Notes under the pieces: generated by a model
Database searches by the model: none
What the model was told of the DNA's origin: nothing
The model's input: the letters and a program-made list of their open reading frames with translations, nothing else
From: an uncultured Chitinophagales bacterium
GTDB taxonomy: Bacteria > Bacteroidota > Bacteroidia > Chitinophagales > JAHDHT01
Length of the DNA: 55,500 nt
Reading direction: 5' to 3'
NCBI GenBank assembly: GCA_938023075.1
Contig: CALHDG010000048.1
Coordinates: 1-55,500 of the forward strand
Part shown: piece by piece, positions 1-10,290 of the stretch
Numbering within the stretch: the first letter of the stretch is position 1
Layout of the letters: every line of letters begins with the position of its first letter
Program-made: the position numbers and the translations under genes

Positions 1-3000
1 TCAATACCAACGGGCTGCCGAACCGTTATATAATAATTTCTACTTTCTGTATCGTCACCGGCAGGGTTACTTACCTCCAAAGTAACACGGTAAGTGCCGG
101 GATTTTCATAGGTAACTACCGGATTTTGCTCTGTTGAGGAGGAAGGCTGCCCTCCTTCAAAAGTCCAACGCCATTGGTTGGGTAAATTCTCAGAGCGATC
201 AGTAAAGTTAATGGTCAAGCTGGCAGGTCCTTCGGTTACATTGGCTGTAAAGTCCGCATTGGGGATTACCCAATTCCGTTCGCCTTGCCTAAACCAAACT
301 GGCCAAGCCGCTTCCATAAAAAACACATCAGGTGAACCATTTCTTGTAATTTTATCTGCTTGTAAAGCCACTACCTCAACGGTATAATTATTATCTGAAT
401 TTCTGAAATCGGAATAGGCTATGGCATCATCGTCAGGTGAAAAGGTCGGGTAACCTATAATGCCATTCGTTTCTTCAATTTCCTTTACCGCTCCGGTGCT
501 TAAGTTCGCAGCCATTACTGAAAGCGTATTGGCATTCTCATCTAATCGATCAAAAGCGATAATATTATTGCTATTTTTGGCAAAGGTTGGATTACCAATA
601 CTAATGTGGCTCGGCTGTGGAGGAAACAGTTTTAATATCTTACCATCATCATAATCATCCGAATTGTTATCCCACACTTTAATAATTCCAATATCCCAAC
701 TACCTACTTCGGTGCCACCCGTTCTACTTATTATATTATAGGCATCATACATTAAATATTCACCATTTGGTTCAAATTCAATCGCATCTGCATATTCTGG
801 TGCACCGGCATTAGAGCCATCATTCGCGGTTGACGGATTGTATAGATCGAATTCTCGTCCATAGCCATCTGTTCCAAAAATCCAGATGCTACTGGTTAAG
901 GATTTAGTTAAAGCCGCTATTATGCGCCCGTCTCTGCTTACAGCAACTTTTCGCCAATCGTTATCGCTGGTTAATTGTCGAATGGTACTTACCGGATTTC
1001 CGGCAGTCATATCAACCGAGTATACATTATTATCCTCACCAACGTAAAAAGCAAAAGATCCATCATCAGTCACACTGCCTTTCGGGAAAGCACTTTGATC
1101 GGTCAATTGCGTTATCGCATCAGTATCAAAATTATAGTCATAGGCAATAGCAGCATCCACATTGCTATTTACATCGCAAACCCAAAAATGTTCAATACCG
1201 CTACCGGTTGGCAAATTGTTTCCGGTTGTGTTGCCTCCTCCGGTGTTTCCACCAACTACACCTTCTCCTCTAATGCCTACACCATCAAATGCTTTGGCTG
1301 CTTCCGCCGCTACATTATTATCAAATAAATCTTTTGATGATTGAATGACAGACGCCCGGCAATCTACAAATTGCGAACGTTGGGTTAAATAATTATCCAA
1401 AGCATGGTAATATACTTTTTCCGCCCGGTCTTTTCCAACTGCTGTAGCAAACAAATAAAAAGCCCGGTTTGGAATACCACTATTAATGTGCACCCCGCCA
1501 TTATCTTGATTAGTATTCACATACTCGTTCATATGTTTAGGTTGCCAACCTTTATTAACATCACCACTACGAGCCCCGTTGTTTGGATTTTGAACATCGC
1601 GCATGGCACCGGATGGAAAAGCCGATCTCGAAACAACATCTTCTCCAATTTTCCAATCTTCCCGGTCTACCATCACTCCAAATACATCTGCAAAAGATTC
1701 ATTTAAAGCACCCGGCTGAAATTCGTAAATTAAATTAGCGGTATTTTGAATTACGCCATGCGACATTTCGTGGGCTGCCGCATCAATGGCTTTCGGCAAG
1801 TCTTGAAAAGCATCTTTACCATTACCATAAAACATAGCTGAACCATTCCAAAAAGCATTATCAAAGGCTCTGCCATTATCATCACTCACGTTTATTACCG
1901 ACCAAATGGTGCCACCTTTACCATCAATAGAATTTCTACCAAACGTATTCTTAAAATATTCATACGATTTACCGGCATTGTAATGTGCAGATACAGCAGT
2001 TGCATTATTCCAACGGTTGTTAGATGATTCAACGTGTTGCAACTTATCTACCCAATTCCCAAATTGGTCAACCGGATTATTTCTTAAATCAATAGTTACA
2101 ATTGCGCCCACCGGATCATCAGGCAAATCAGAAGAAGCTAATTTGAAATTGTCTCTTGAAGCATCTATTAAATAATAATCGCTGCCTAATGAATAAGTAT
2201 TGATCGTTCTTTCTACACCATACAAATCATCCGCTCTGGCAGTTTCCGGTCCAAAACTACAAACGTCATTATACTTTTTTTCTATTGTACCATTATGTGC
2301 GTTAATCATATAATGCCAATGTTCTTTTATATTCGGAGAATACGTAATTTTCCAAACCAATACATGGTTGTTTTCTTGTGGTAAGATATTTAATTCGCTC
2401 ACCGGTTGAAAATGCGGCACCAACTTTTGCAATAAACTGGAGGCTGTGTTTTCCATTACTGTGGTGTGTTTTTTTAAATCTTCTATAACTATTTCAAGTG
2501 CATTTTCTTCAGTAATAGTTGGTTTGGTTTCAAGGTCTTTTGGACTAACTTCATATCTTCCATTTAAGGCATAAACACCATTGTTATTTACGTGCGCCGC
2601 TATGGTAGATGCCCAAATATCGATCCCTTTATATTGCTGGCTAAATTTAAAATGGCTATTGTCATTTACATCCGTATAACTTTTTATTAGCTTAAATTCG
2701 CTTAGTGGGCTTTCTACCTTCAAAGTCTTTTTTTCGTTGTTTAAAAACTGATAAGTTGCTTCAATTCTTTCACTTTCTGTTAGTATTTTCTTTTGGTAAG
2801 ATGCTTGTTTATTGCTTATAAAAAAAGGCGTTTGTCCAACTGTAGGCAATTGATCTTGATCATATTGAACATTTAAATTATTTTTATGAAAAGATGCCTT
2901 GGTTACTTGTAAAGGAGTAATATCAGCTGCATTGAATGAACTATATGATTTAATTTGATTATCCGGTTTTATAGTGGTTGCTCTTAAATTTTGAAGAGCA

Positions 3001-3161
3001 GTTGAAAATTCTTCGATATTAGCCTGGTTGCTTTGGCTATTATTTTGTGGAGGCTTTTTGGCATCAAAAGCATTTTGCGCGAAAGCATATGGCATCATCA
3101 AAACGGCAAAACAAAACACCCATACGGTTAATAATTGAGGCTTCAAATATGCAAATTTCAT
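1..3161 (-). CDS. Secreted M4 (thermolysin-family) metallopeptidase with PKD domain, C-terminus outside window
   Basis: An open frame runs from an ATG at 3161 to the left edge, giving about 1053 residues without a stop. Residues 1-28 are a signal peptide ending in AFAQ. Residues ~30-320 look like an FTP/PepSY-type propeptide. The catalytic domain has the zinc motif HEMSH at residue 464 (bases 1758-1772), the downstream glutamate in GALNESFADVFG, and the M4 histidine in GGVHINSG. The next ~330 residues are rich in Asp, Gly and Trp with TolB/WD-like strand patterns, probably a beta-propeller. A PKD domain (WRWTFEGG, NPGTYRVTLEVSNPAG) sits at the left edge. Family knowledge says such enzymes are exported zymogens that cleave extracellular proteins. 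A T9SS sorting domain is expected off the edge but not seen. The lipoprotein gene lies 38 bp upstream on the same strand. Confidence 0.93.
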   Translation of the reverse strand, partial: MKFAYLKPQLLTVWVFCFAVLMMPYAFAQNAFDAKKPPQNNSQSNQANIEEFSTALQNLRATTIKPDNQIKSYSSFNAADITPLQVTKASFHKNNLNVQYDQDQLPTVGQTPFFISNKQASYQKKILTESERIEATYQFLNNEKKTLKVESPLSEFKLIKSYTDVNDNSHFKFSQQYKGIDIWASTIAAHVNNNGVYALNGRYEVSPKDLETKPTITEENALEIVIEDLKKHTTVMENTASSLLQKLVPHFQPVSELNILPQENNHVLVWKITYSPNIKEHWHYMINAHNGTIEKKYNDVCSFGPETARADDLYGVERTINTYSLGSDYYLIDASRDNFKLASSDLPDDPVGAIVTIDLRNNPVDQFGNWVDKLQHVESSNNRWNNATAVSAHYNAGKSYEYFKNTFGRNSIDGKGGTIWSVINVSDDNGRAFDNAFWNGSAMFYGNGKDAFQDLPKAIDAAAHEMSHGVIQNTANLIYEFQPGALNESFADVFGVMVDREDWKIGEDVVSRSAFPSGAMRDVQNPNNGARSGDVNKGWQPKHMNEYVNTNQDNGGVHINSGIPNRAFYLFATAVGKDRAEKVYYHALDNYLTQRSQFVDCRASVIQSSKDLFDNNVAAEAAKAFDGVGIRGEGVVGGNTGGGNTTGNNLPTGSGIEHFWVCDVNSNVDAAIAYDYNFDTDAITQLTDQSAFPKGSVTDDGSFAFYVGEDNNVYSVDMTAGNPVSTIRQLTSDNDWRKVAVSRDGRIIAALTKSLTSSIWIFGTDGYGREFDLYNPSTANDGSNAGAPEYADAIEFEPNGEYLMYDAYNIISRTGGTEVGSWDIGIIKVWDNNSDDYDDGKILKLFPPQPSHISIGNPTFAKNSNNIIAFDRLDENANTLSVMAANLSTGAVKEIEETNGIIGYPTFSPDDDAIAYSDFRNSDNNYTVEVVALQADKITRNGSPDVFFMEAAWPVWFRQGERNWVIPNADFTANVTEGPASLTINFTDRSENLPNQWRWTFEGGQPSSSTEQNPVVTYENPGTYRVTLEVSNPAGDDTESRNYYITVRQPVGI

Positions 3162-3199
3162 TTATCTATTTTTATTATTTTTTGGAAATGATCGAGTAG

Positions 3200-3970
3200 T
3201 TAATTAGACAGTTCATTCATCATAAAATCGTAGTAAGCTTTTACTTTTTGAGGCACTTCATCATTGGCACCTCCCCAAGTAATTTGATGTCTTTTCCCAT
3301 TTATTTCATAACCTATAAAGTAATATAAATTACCGGGATTGTTGTACTTCATCTGATCAAAGTCTAAGGCATTGAACATATCGTTGATTTGTTGAATCTG
3401 ATTGGTTTTTAATCCTTTTTTTCTGCTTGCCGTTTCTCCCAATGATTTTTTTTCATACATTGAGCCATCCACATCAATAGTATATTCATTAACAGCACCG
3501 GTTACGCCGCCACCGGAGCCTACAAACAGAATACGTTTACTGGTATTGTTCTTCCGGTCTTTAATAGCACCTGTTGCCTTAATACCACTCCCCTCTCCTG
3601 TTTTGGGTTTATTAATATTGTCTTTTAAAGATAAGGTTTCTGTTAGTGTACCTTCAGTTTCTTTAATAGCAGGTGCTGTCGAAATTTCTTCTACGTCGTC
3701 AGTAATTAATTTTTCACCAGGAATCACTTTGTTTGCTTTTGAAGCTGCCAAGGTATCGACTTGAATGGAATCCGTTTGTGCCATATCAGCTTGTAAGGTG
3801 TCCATTTTATCTGAAACGGTATCTGCATTTACCGTTGACACATTGGTCGTATCTTTCAGTTCATTTTTATTATTAATTTCTGATTTGGAGTTGTTTCTAT
3901 TACAGCTGTATAATGATATAATAATAAACACTGCCATTAAAAACAGTACCCCGAACATTGTATTTGTCAT
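3200..3970 (-). CDS. Putative lipoprotein, conserved C-terminal domain of unknown function
   Basis: I do not recognise this family. The protein starts with a hydrophobic segment (MFGVLFLMAVFIIISLYSC) ending in a lipobox-like cysteine, so it is probably an envelope lipoprotein. The next ~110 residues are Thr/Asp/Ser-rich and look disordered. The C-terminal ~110 residues form a compact domain beginning RILFVGSGGGVTGAVNEYTI and containing YYFIGYEINGKRHQITWGG. I chose the ATG at 3970. A TTG at 3991 would add seven residues including two lysines, giving a more typical positively charged signal N-region, and remains possible. It lies 38 bp upstream of the M4 peptidase gene on the same strand, so the two may share a transcript; an accessory role for the peptidase is only inference. 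Confidence 0.75.
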   Translation of the reverse strand: MTNTMFGVLFLMAVFIIISLYSCNRNNSKSEINNKNELKDTTNVSTVNADTVSDKMDTLQADMAQTDSIQVDTLAASKANKVIPGEKLITDDVEEISTAPAIKETEGTLTETLSLKDNINKPKTGEGSGIKATGAIKDRKNNTSKRILFVGSGGGVTGAVNEYTIDVDGSMYEKKSLGETASRKKGLKTNQIQQINDMFNALDFDQMKYNNPGNLYYFIGYEINGKRHQITWGGANDEVPQKVKAYYDFMMNELSN

Positions 3971-4263
3971 GTAAGATAATTTATACTTCAATAATTATTA
4001 GATCGTTTCTTAGTTTACGCGTTTAAAGGTAACACAATTTCTATTTTTTGTGAAGTTTCTCTTTTTTAAGCTTGCTTCCACAAAGTAAATCTATGGCTCC
4101 TGTCCTGTATGTTTTCTAATTGATATTAATAGTTATAAACCAACTGCAAATGCTAAGCAAAGAATTCCAGTACGCTCTCTAGGTATTCTTAGAAAAAAGA
4201 GGTGATTAACTCAAGTTTCGGTAGTATTTATTATAGGCTAGCCGTGTATAGCCGTACAATATC

Positions 4264-4350
4264 CGTCAATCTGAGAAGATGCTGAACGAAGTGAAGTAGC
4301 TTGCTCTGTATCTGTTAGATTGAAAAAGAGTATTAGTTATACTAACCTTT
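4264..4350. repeat. Dispersed repeat family R1, partial copy
   Basis: These ~87 bases match one end of the full-length copies at 5985-6140 (opposite orientation) and 29390-29545. Shared blocks include GTAGCTTGCTCTGTATCTGT and AGATTGAAAA. The remaining gene-free stretch between the lipoprotein start and the TPR gene at 4487 shows nothing else recognisable apart from a promoter-like box at 4455-4462. Confidence 0.75.
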
Positions 4351-4454
4351 TAAGTAACATAACTATGCTCACAGTGCTTAGTATTACCGCAACCTTTTTA
4401 TGAGAATGCCATGTCATGCCAATATCATTATTTTATTTTTACAATCTATTTATA

Positions 4455-4462
4455 TACTTTCG
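4455..4462 (+). promoter_or_regulatory. Candidate -7 box of the TPR lipoprotein gene
   Basis: TACTTTCG matches the Bacteroidota -7 consensus TAnnTTTG at all but one fixed position and lies 24 bases before the ATG. No clear -33 TTG is visible, so this is weak. Confidence 0.3.
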
Positions 4463-4486
4463 CATCAAAACTAAAGTTTTAGTTAA

Positions 4487-5944
4487 ATGAAGTTCAAAAA
4501 CATTTTATTCAAGTTAATTACCTACACTTTAGTGGTGTTATTTATTGCATCCTGCGGGTCTACACAGCAAATTGAGCAAACCGGTATAACAGATGAGGAA
4601 GACGCGATTAGTAAAAATTTTGTACCCGGTAAAACCAGCACGGGTAAATGTGCGCTCCCAACTAATCCTAAAGAACAAAAAAAGGCTTTAGAAGCGTATT
4701 CGTTATACCGGGAAGATTTTAAACAAAACAATTATAAAGCCGCTTTAAAAAACTGGACATGGATAATAGAAAAAGCACCGGGTTTTAGAAAAACACCTTT
4801 CGTAGATGGCGAAGTGATGTACAAATACTTTATAAAACATGCAAAAGATTTAATTGAACAACAACAGTATATTGACTCTTTATATCAATTATACGATAAG
4901 CGTATCCGCTGTCACGGAGAAGAAGGTCCGGTTTTGGAATTGAAGGGATTGTTTATCTATTCCATCTTAAACGATCAACAAAGTGCCTACCCAATTTTAG
5001 AAAAAGCTATGGAAATTGAAGGCAATAAAACCAGTCCTTTTATATTACGCACTTTAGTAAACAAATATAGAGTTGATATTAAAGATGGTATCAAAACTAA
5101 AGAAGAAGTAGTCTTGATTGTAGATAAAATGAAAAAAATTGCCCAATATAATATTGATAACAACAATAATATTGAAAAATATGAAGCAGCTTTAGAGGCT
5201 TTAAACAAACCGTTAGTAGCTATGGTTAAAGAAGCCGTTATCGAAAAAATAAAAGCTCCAGACATGAAAAATTGTGAAGAAGTATTTGATTATTATGGTG
5301 TGAAATATGCTGAAAATCCCGATGAGATTCGTATTCTAAAAAACTATTATGCTAAGGTTACCTCCATGAAATGTTACAAAGAAAATACTGAGTACGAAAA
5401 AATACACCGCACCTTAATTGAAGATTTAAACCGCAAAGCACCCACTAAAGCTACTTGGATGCAAGCTGCTATTTATGCTGCTAAAGATAAAGATTACCCA
5501 CAAGCCATTATTTATTATCAACACGCCATTGATGTTGAAAGTGACCCTATAAAACAAGCCGACATTTATAACTATATGGCAGCCACTTATCGTGGTACTA
5601 AAGAGTATCAAAAATCAGCAGAAACGGCGCAAAAAGCAATCGCTCTTAATCCAGATTTGGGTGTTGCTTATACTTCTCTTGGTTGGGCATATTTGGGTTA
5701 TTTTAATAAATGTGGCAGTGCTAAAAAAGATAGAGCTGCCGTTGCCTACGTAGCTGCCGATATGTTCAGCAAAGCCAAGCGCGCTCCCCTACCCGACCCC
5801 AAAGCACAAGATGCGTACAACAAAGCGTATGTACATTTTTACAGTACCCAAGAGTTGTTTTTTGATCCTGATTTAAAAGAAGGTGATGCCATTAGAGCGG
5901 GTTGTTGGATACAGAAAAGCTCTACTATTCGGGCTAAGAAATGA
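4487..5944 (+). CDS. TPR-repeat lipoprotein
   Basis: This 485-residue protein begins with a lipoprotein signal (LFIASCGST, cysteine at residue 23). The mature part is helical with tetratricopeptide-like repeats. The clearest are near residues 320-410 (ATWMQAAIYAAKDKDYPQAI, then QADIYNYMAATYRGTKEYQ and LGVAYTSLGWAYLGYF). A short motif CHGEEGPVLELKG lies near residue 145. It resembles envelope TPR proteins common in Bacteroidota, which act as protein-protein scaffolds, but no specific function can be assigned. It is transcribed alone; the next gene, groEL, is convergent. The ATG start is supported by the signal peptide and the absence of upstream in-frame alternatives that would preserve it. 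Confidence 0.88.
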   Translation: MKFKNILFKLITYTLVVLFIASCGSTQQIEQTGITDEEDAISKNFVPGKTSTGKCALPTNPKEQKKALEAYSLYREDFKQNNYKAALKNWTWIIEKAPGFRKTPFVDGEVMYKYFIKHAKDLIEQQQYIDSLYQLYDKRIRCHGEEGPVLELKGLFIYSILNDQQSAYPILEKAMEIEGNKTSPFILRTLVNKYRVDIKDGIKTKEEVVLIVDKMKKIAQYNIDNNNNIEKYEAALEALNKPLVAMVKEAVIEKIKAPDMKNCEEVFDYYGVKYAENPDEIRILKNYYAKVTSMKCYKENTEYEKIHRTLIEDLNRKAPTKATWMQAAIYAAKDKDYPQAIIYYQHAIDVESDPIKQADIYNYMAATYRGTKEYQKSAETAQKAIALNPDLGVAYTSLGWAYLGYFNKCGSAKKDRAAVAYVAADMFSKAKRAPLPDPKAQDAYNKAYVHFYSTQELFFDPDLKEGDAIRAGCWIQKSSTIRAKK

Positions 5945-5984
5945 TGGAATTACAAATTTGTCTACATCTCTAAGTGCGGACACC

Positions 5985-6140
5985 TACGTCATATTGAGAA
6001 TTATGGAGCGAAGCGGAAAAAATGCTCAGTATCTCCCAACTATTTCAACTACCGTTAGTTTAACCAATACTCTTTTCAATCTGACAGATACAGAGCAAGC
6101 TACCTTACTTCGTTCTTCTCAGAATGACGATTTTTGTCCG
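5985..6140. repeat. Dispersed repeat family R1, full copy
   Basis: About 155 bases directly after the TPR gene, flanked by imperfect terminal inverted repeats (CGTCATATTGAGAA at the left, CGTCATTCTGAGAA on the opposite strand at the right). It aligns along its whole length with 29390-29545 in inverse orientation and in part with 4264-4350. An open frame through it is a by-product of the repeat. The size and inverted ends suggest a non-autonomous MITE- or REP-like element. Confidence 0.8.
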
Positions 6141-6254
6141 GTGTTAAACTGGAAGCCATAAATTTTTTATATAAACTTTTTGACTAATTTAGAATTTAAA
6201 TTTAATACATACTAATTTTACTATCATATATTTGGAATGTATTTAAAAAGTGAT

Positions 6255-6385
6255 GCCCTTGGAAGTTTAGCCCCGATAGCAGTGGTTATGCTGCTTGAGG
6301 CGTTGGCAACTGTAGCAAAGCCGCAGCATTTGAACGGATAGCGGGGAGCCCGTGTCTAAATGGTTTCCACCGTTTCGCTTCTAAA
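6255..6385 (+). ncRNA. Candidate structured RNA element, copy 1
   Basis: This segment shares a conserved frame with 20290-20425: CTTGGAAGTTTAGCCCCGATAG on the left and CGGATAGCGGGGAGCCC on the right, where GCCCCG can pair with CGGGG. Between them sits a stem formed by ATGCTGC (6288-6294) and GCAGCAT (6323-6329). In the other copy both stem strands differ but still pair, which indicates selection for RNA structure. It might belong to a Bacteroidota intergenic RNA class such as Flavo-1, but I could not compare it. It lies between the convergent TPR and groEL genes; orientation is given as the strand on which I read the motif. Confidence 0.6.
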
Positions 6386-6454
6386 AAAATATAATTATTT
6401 ATATGCCAAGTAAATAACAGGGTTTTCTAATGATATTCTCCTGCATATCCATCA

Positions 6455-6490
6455 ATAAAAAAAAGGAGCTACAATTAATTGCAACTCCTT
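6455..6490 (-). terminator. Rho-independent terminator of groES-groEL
   Basis: Read on the minus strand, AAGGAGTTGCAATT pairs with AATTGTAGCTCCTT and is followed by a run of eight T. It lies about 30 bases beyond the groEL stop codon. Confidence 0.85.
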
Positions 6491-6518
6491 GTTATTTATT
6501 TTTTTAAGAAAATTAATC

Positions 6519-8171
<1,653 letters not shown>

Positions 8172-8230
8172 TTAAATTTTTTGTATTAATAATTTTATTT
8201 GTTTTTGGTTAGCTGTTTTTTTAAGATGGT

Positions 8231-8515
8231 TTAGATGATTGCGAAGATGTCGCTTTCTCTCATAATTAAATAATCATTACCTTCAATAGTAATTTCAGTA
8301 CCGCTGTACTTACCATATAAAACTGTATCGCCAGCTTTTACCGTCATCGGTTCATCTTTTTTACCATTACCAACTGCAACAATTTTACCTTTTTGAGGTT
8401 TTTCTTTTGCGGTATCAGGAATAATAATGCCAGAAGCGGTTTTACTTTCTGCTGCTGCCGGCTGAACCAGCACTCTGTCTGCTAATGGAGTAATATTTAC
8501 CTTACTTTTTGCCAT
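8231..8515 (-). CDS. groES: Co-chaperonin GroES (10 kDa)
   Basis: The 94-residue protein starts [14 protein letters not shown] and contains [22 protein letters not shown], both hallmark GroES segments, plus a normal C-terminal half ([14 protein letters not shown]). The segment between residues ~17 and 35 corresponds to the mobile loop that docks onto GroEL. It is the first gene of the groES-groEL operon. The ATG at 8515 gives the canonical N-terminus, with no better alternative. Confidence 0.98.
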   Translation of the reverse strand: MAKSKVNITPLADRVLVQPAAAESKTASGIIIPDTAKEKPQKGKIVAVGNGKKDEPMTVKAGDTVLYGKYSGTEITIEGNDYLIMRESDIFAII

Positions 8516-8603
8516 CGTTTTGTTTAAAATTTATTGTTTTTAAAATTGATTTTTATCTGATCTAAAACCAAACTATATCCAAATCCGTACCATTCCGGTT
8601 TTG

Positions 8604-8690
8604 CTGACATTATAGCAGTTTTGTCTGTCAGTTACTCCATTAATATAGAACATTTTGACAGTATTGCATTGAATGCTGTTCAATCTGTCA
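8604..8690 (-). promoter_or_regulatory. Candidate operator region upstream of groES with TGACA/TGTCA half-sites
   Basis: Four half-sites lie 90-175 bases upstream of the groES start: TGACA at 8605, TGTCA at 8626, TGACA at 8656 and TGTCA at 8686, forming two inverted pairs. The first pair has six-base arms (CTGACA and TGTCAG). There is no CIRCE-like sequence. I infer that this could be a binding region for a heat-shock regulator. The spacing of the two pairs differs (16 and 25 bases), which weakens the case. Confidence 0.4.
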
Positions 8691-8827
8691 TATCTAAATT
8701 ACAAATCGAATATTCCAAATCTGAAAATCTTTTAGACTTCTTTACATGTTGTATAAGGAATTTTACCAAAATAAATTTACGAGTTGTACAGATTTTTTTT
8801 CTCCTTGACTTTGTTGAAAAGCCTCTT

Positions 8828-8996
8828 CTTAGGAATAATTCGAAAATAACTGTTCATTTTTACCTTTAAGATTTTCCGATCTACTTCATTAAAAATACTC
8901 GTCTTAGCACCACTAAGCCTGCGTTTTTTAACTTGTATTTCAAAAAATCTCTTTGCTAAAATTTGAACATTTATTTTTTCATCATTCCTAAGGAAT
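8828..8996. repeat. Palindromic repeat family R2, copy 2
   Basis: This copy abuts the one at 8983-9149 and shares its plan: ends resembling TTAGGAATGATGAAAAAATAAA inverted at both sides, a variable inner arm pair (AAGATTTT and GAGATTTT on the minus strand), and a central hairpin CTTAG-TGGTG-CTAAG flanked by AAAAA and TTTTT. A degraded third fragment extends to about 8757 (TAAATTTACGAG). ORFs across it (8621-8869, 8777-9118) come from the repeat and are not called as genes. Confidence 0.75.
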
Positions 8997-9149
8997 GAGA
9001 AAAAAATAAATTTACATGCTGACTTTGCAATTTTTCGATATACTTCGTTGAAAAGCCTCGTCTTAGCCCTACTAAGACTGCGTTTTTCGCCTCGTCTATC
9101 AAAAAATTGCTTTATCATAGATGGTAAATTTATTTTTTCATCATTCCTA
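8983..9149. repeat. Palindromic repeat family R2, copy 1
   Basis: On the minus strand this ~160-base element begins TAGGAATGATGAAAAAATAA and ends with the inverse. The inner arms are AAAGCAATTTTT and, on the opposite strand, TTTGCAATTTTT. The centre is the hairpin GTCTTAG-TAGGG-CTAAGAC flanked by GAAAA and TTTTC. A diverged copy with different but still complementary inner arms lies at 26838-27001. Confidence 0.8.
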
Positions 9150-9196
9150 AACTTATATAAAACCTACATTACACTAAGAAAAAAAACTATCTCAAA

Positions 9197-10243
9197 TTAT
9201 AATATAAATAATCCCTCTGCAGTAACTGAGGTTTGTAAACATGCCTTAATTTGCAGAATATGTGTGTACACACTTTCTATACGATGCATATCAGCAGACA
9301 TTTCGTTGATCTGCATGTTTGACGGATGTATTTTTTTTGCCAAAGCATATTGAAACTGATGTTCAATTGGGTTGTAATACATAATTTCAATATTTTTTTT
9401 GCGTCGCTTTTTCAATTCAATAAATTTGCAAGTATTTAGAAACTGTGCATCATTAGGTTTTAAAAAATAAAGGTCCATATAATCTAAGGAATACATTGGG
9501 TAAGCATAGGTTTGAAAGTTTATATTTTTCTGTTTAAGCACTAATTCAATTTCGTTATTTTTGGTATTGATCAAATTAGCAAGATGGGTAATTTTGTTCT
9601 TATCGTCTAATTTTCTCCAACGGTTGGTATGTGCTAAATAAGAGAACTTACCTAAGTTTAATTTGTAATCAAAATCATTTGCCTGAACCATAATAAAACC
9701 CGGATAATAATACTTGAAACCATATTGCTTCGCAAATTCTATTTCTTTTAACATGGTATAAATACCCAAACTTAGTTTTGGATATTTCCAATTGCTTAAG
9801 CCCAAAATACTGGCAATACTTTTTTCACCCATATCAAAGTAGCTTAGTGCCATTAATTCGGTTTTAGCATAAACGGCAATTTCATAAGTGTTAAAAATAG
9901 AGTCTTGATATTCAAAGGTTAAAAACTCTTTAAGATTTTTGGTTAAAAAGCCATTAAATCTAAATTTGTTTGATTGAAAGAGTTGTTCTTTCTGTTTATT
10001 GATACTTGCTTTTTGAATTTTAATAGTAAATTTTTTATCGTTTCTTCGAAGTAGTTTTCGTTGGCTTTTTGAGAATTGATGCTTTTCTATATCTAAACGA
10101 ATATTTAAAACATCGCAAACAATATCATTTACACAAATTACTTGCGGCTTTTGAAAACATTGCCCATACCTAAACCAACCTTGTGCTAGCATCTGATCTA
10201 ACTTACCGAGGCTTAACTGTTCTGGAAAATTTATGGCAAACAA
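9197..10243 (-). CDS. ATE/Bpt-like aminoacyl-tRNA-protein transferase
   Basis: The N-terminus fits the ATE_N pattern: GWFRYGQ at residues 22-28, a cysteine cluster and SKSQRKLLRRN at 58-68. Residues ~85-210 fit ATE_C, with LSYFDMGEKSIASILGLSN, KLSLGIYTMLKEIEFAKQYG and KYYYPGFI. This family transfers an amino acid from tRNA to N-terminal acidic residues of proteins (arginyl- or, in bacterial Bpt, leucyl-transfer), marking them for ClpS-ClpAP. The usual CxxCxxC cluster reads CVNDIVC (37-43), with Asp in place of the middle cysteine. A C-terminal extension of ~130 residues is unrecognised. The start is TTG (10243); only ATT lies between it and an upstream stop. It lies 47 bp downstream of aat and follows clpS, strong context for an N-degron role. 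Confidence 0.82.
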   Translation of the reverse strand: MFAINFPEQLSLGKLDQMLAQGWFRYGQCFQKPQVICVNDIVCDVLNIRLDIEKHQFSKSQRKLLRRNDKKFTIKIQKASINKQKEQLFQSNKFRFNGFLTKNLKEFLTFEYQDSIFNTYEIAVYAKTELMALSYFDMGEKSIASILGLSNWKYPKLSLGIYTMLKEIEFAKQYGFKYYYPGFIMVQANDFDYKLNLGKFSYLAHTNRWRKLDDKNKITHLANLINTKNNEIELVLKQKNINFQTYAYPMYSLDYMDLYFLKPNDAQFLNTCKFIELKKRRKKNIEIMYYNPIEHQFQYALAKKIHPSNMQINEMSADMHRIESVYTHILQIKACLQTSVTAEGLFIL

Positions 10244-10290
10244 TGAAATCTAATTTTTAGTATTATAAATAAATACTTTAATATACGTAT

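Noticed and set aside
5883-6161. A 92-residue ORF overlapping the end of the TPR gene
   Set aside because: It runs through repeat R1 and shares no features of a protein.
8777-9118. A 113-residue ORF with two internal repeats (KRxLSxAKTRLFNEVYRK)
   Set aside because: It is the translation of palindromic repeat family R2; the same phrase appears in the non-coding copy at 26838-27001.
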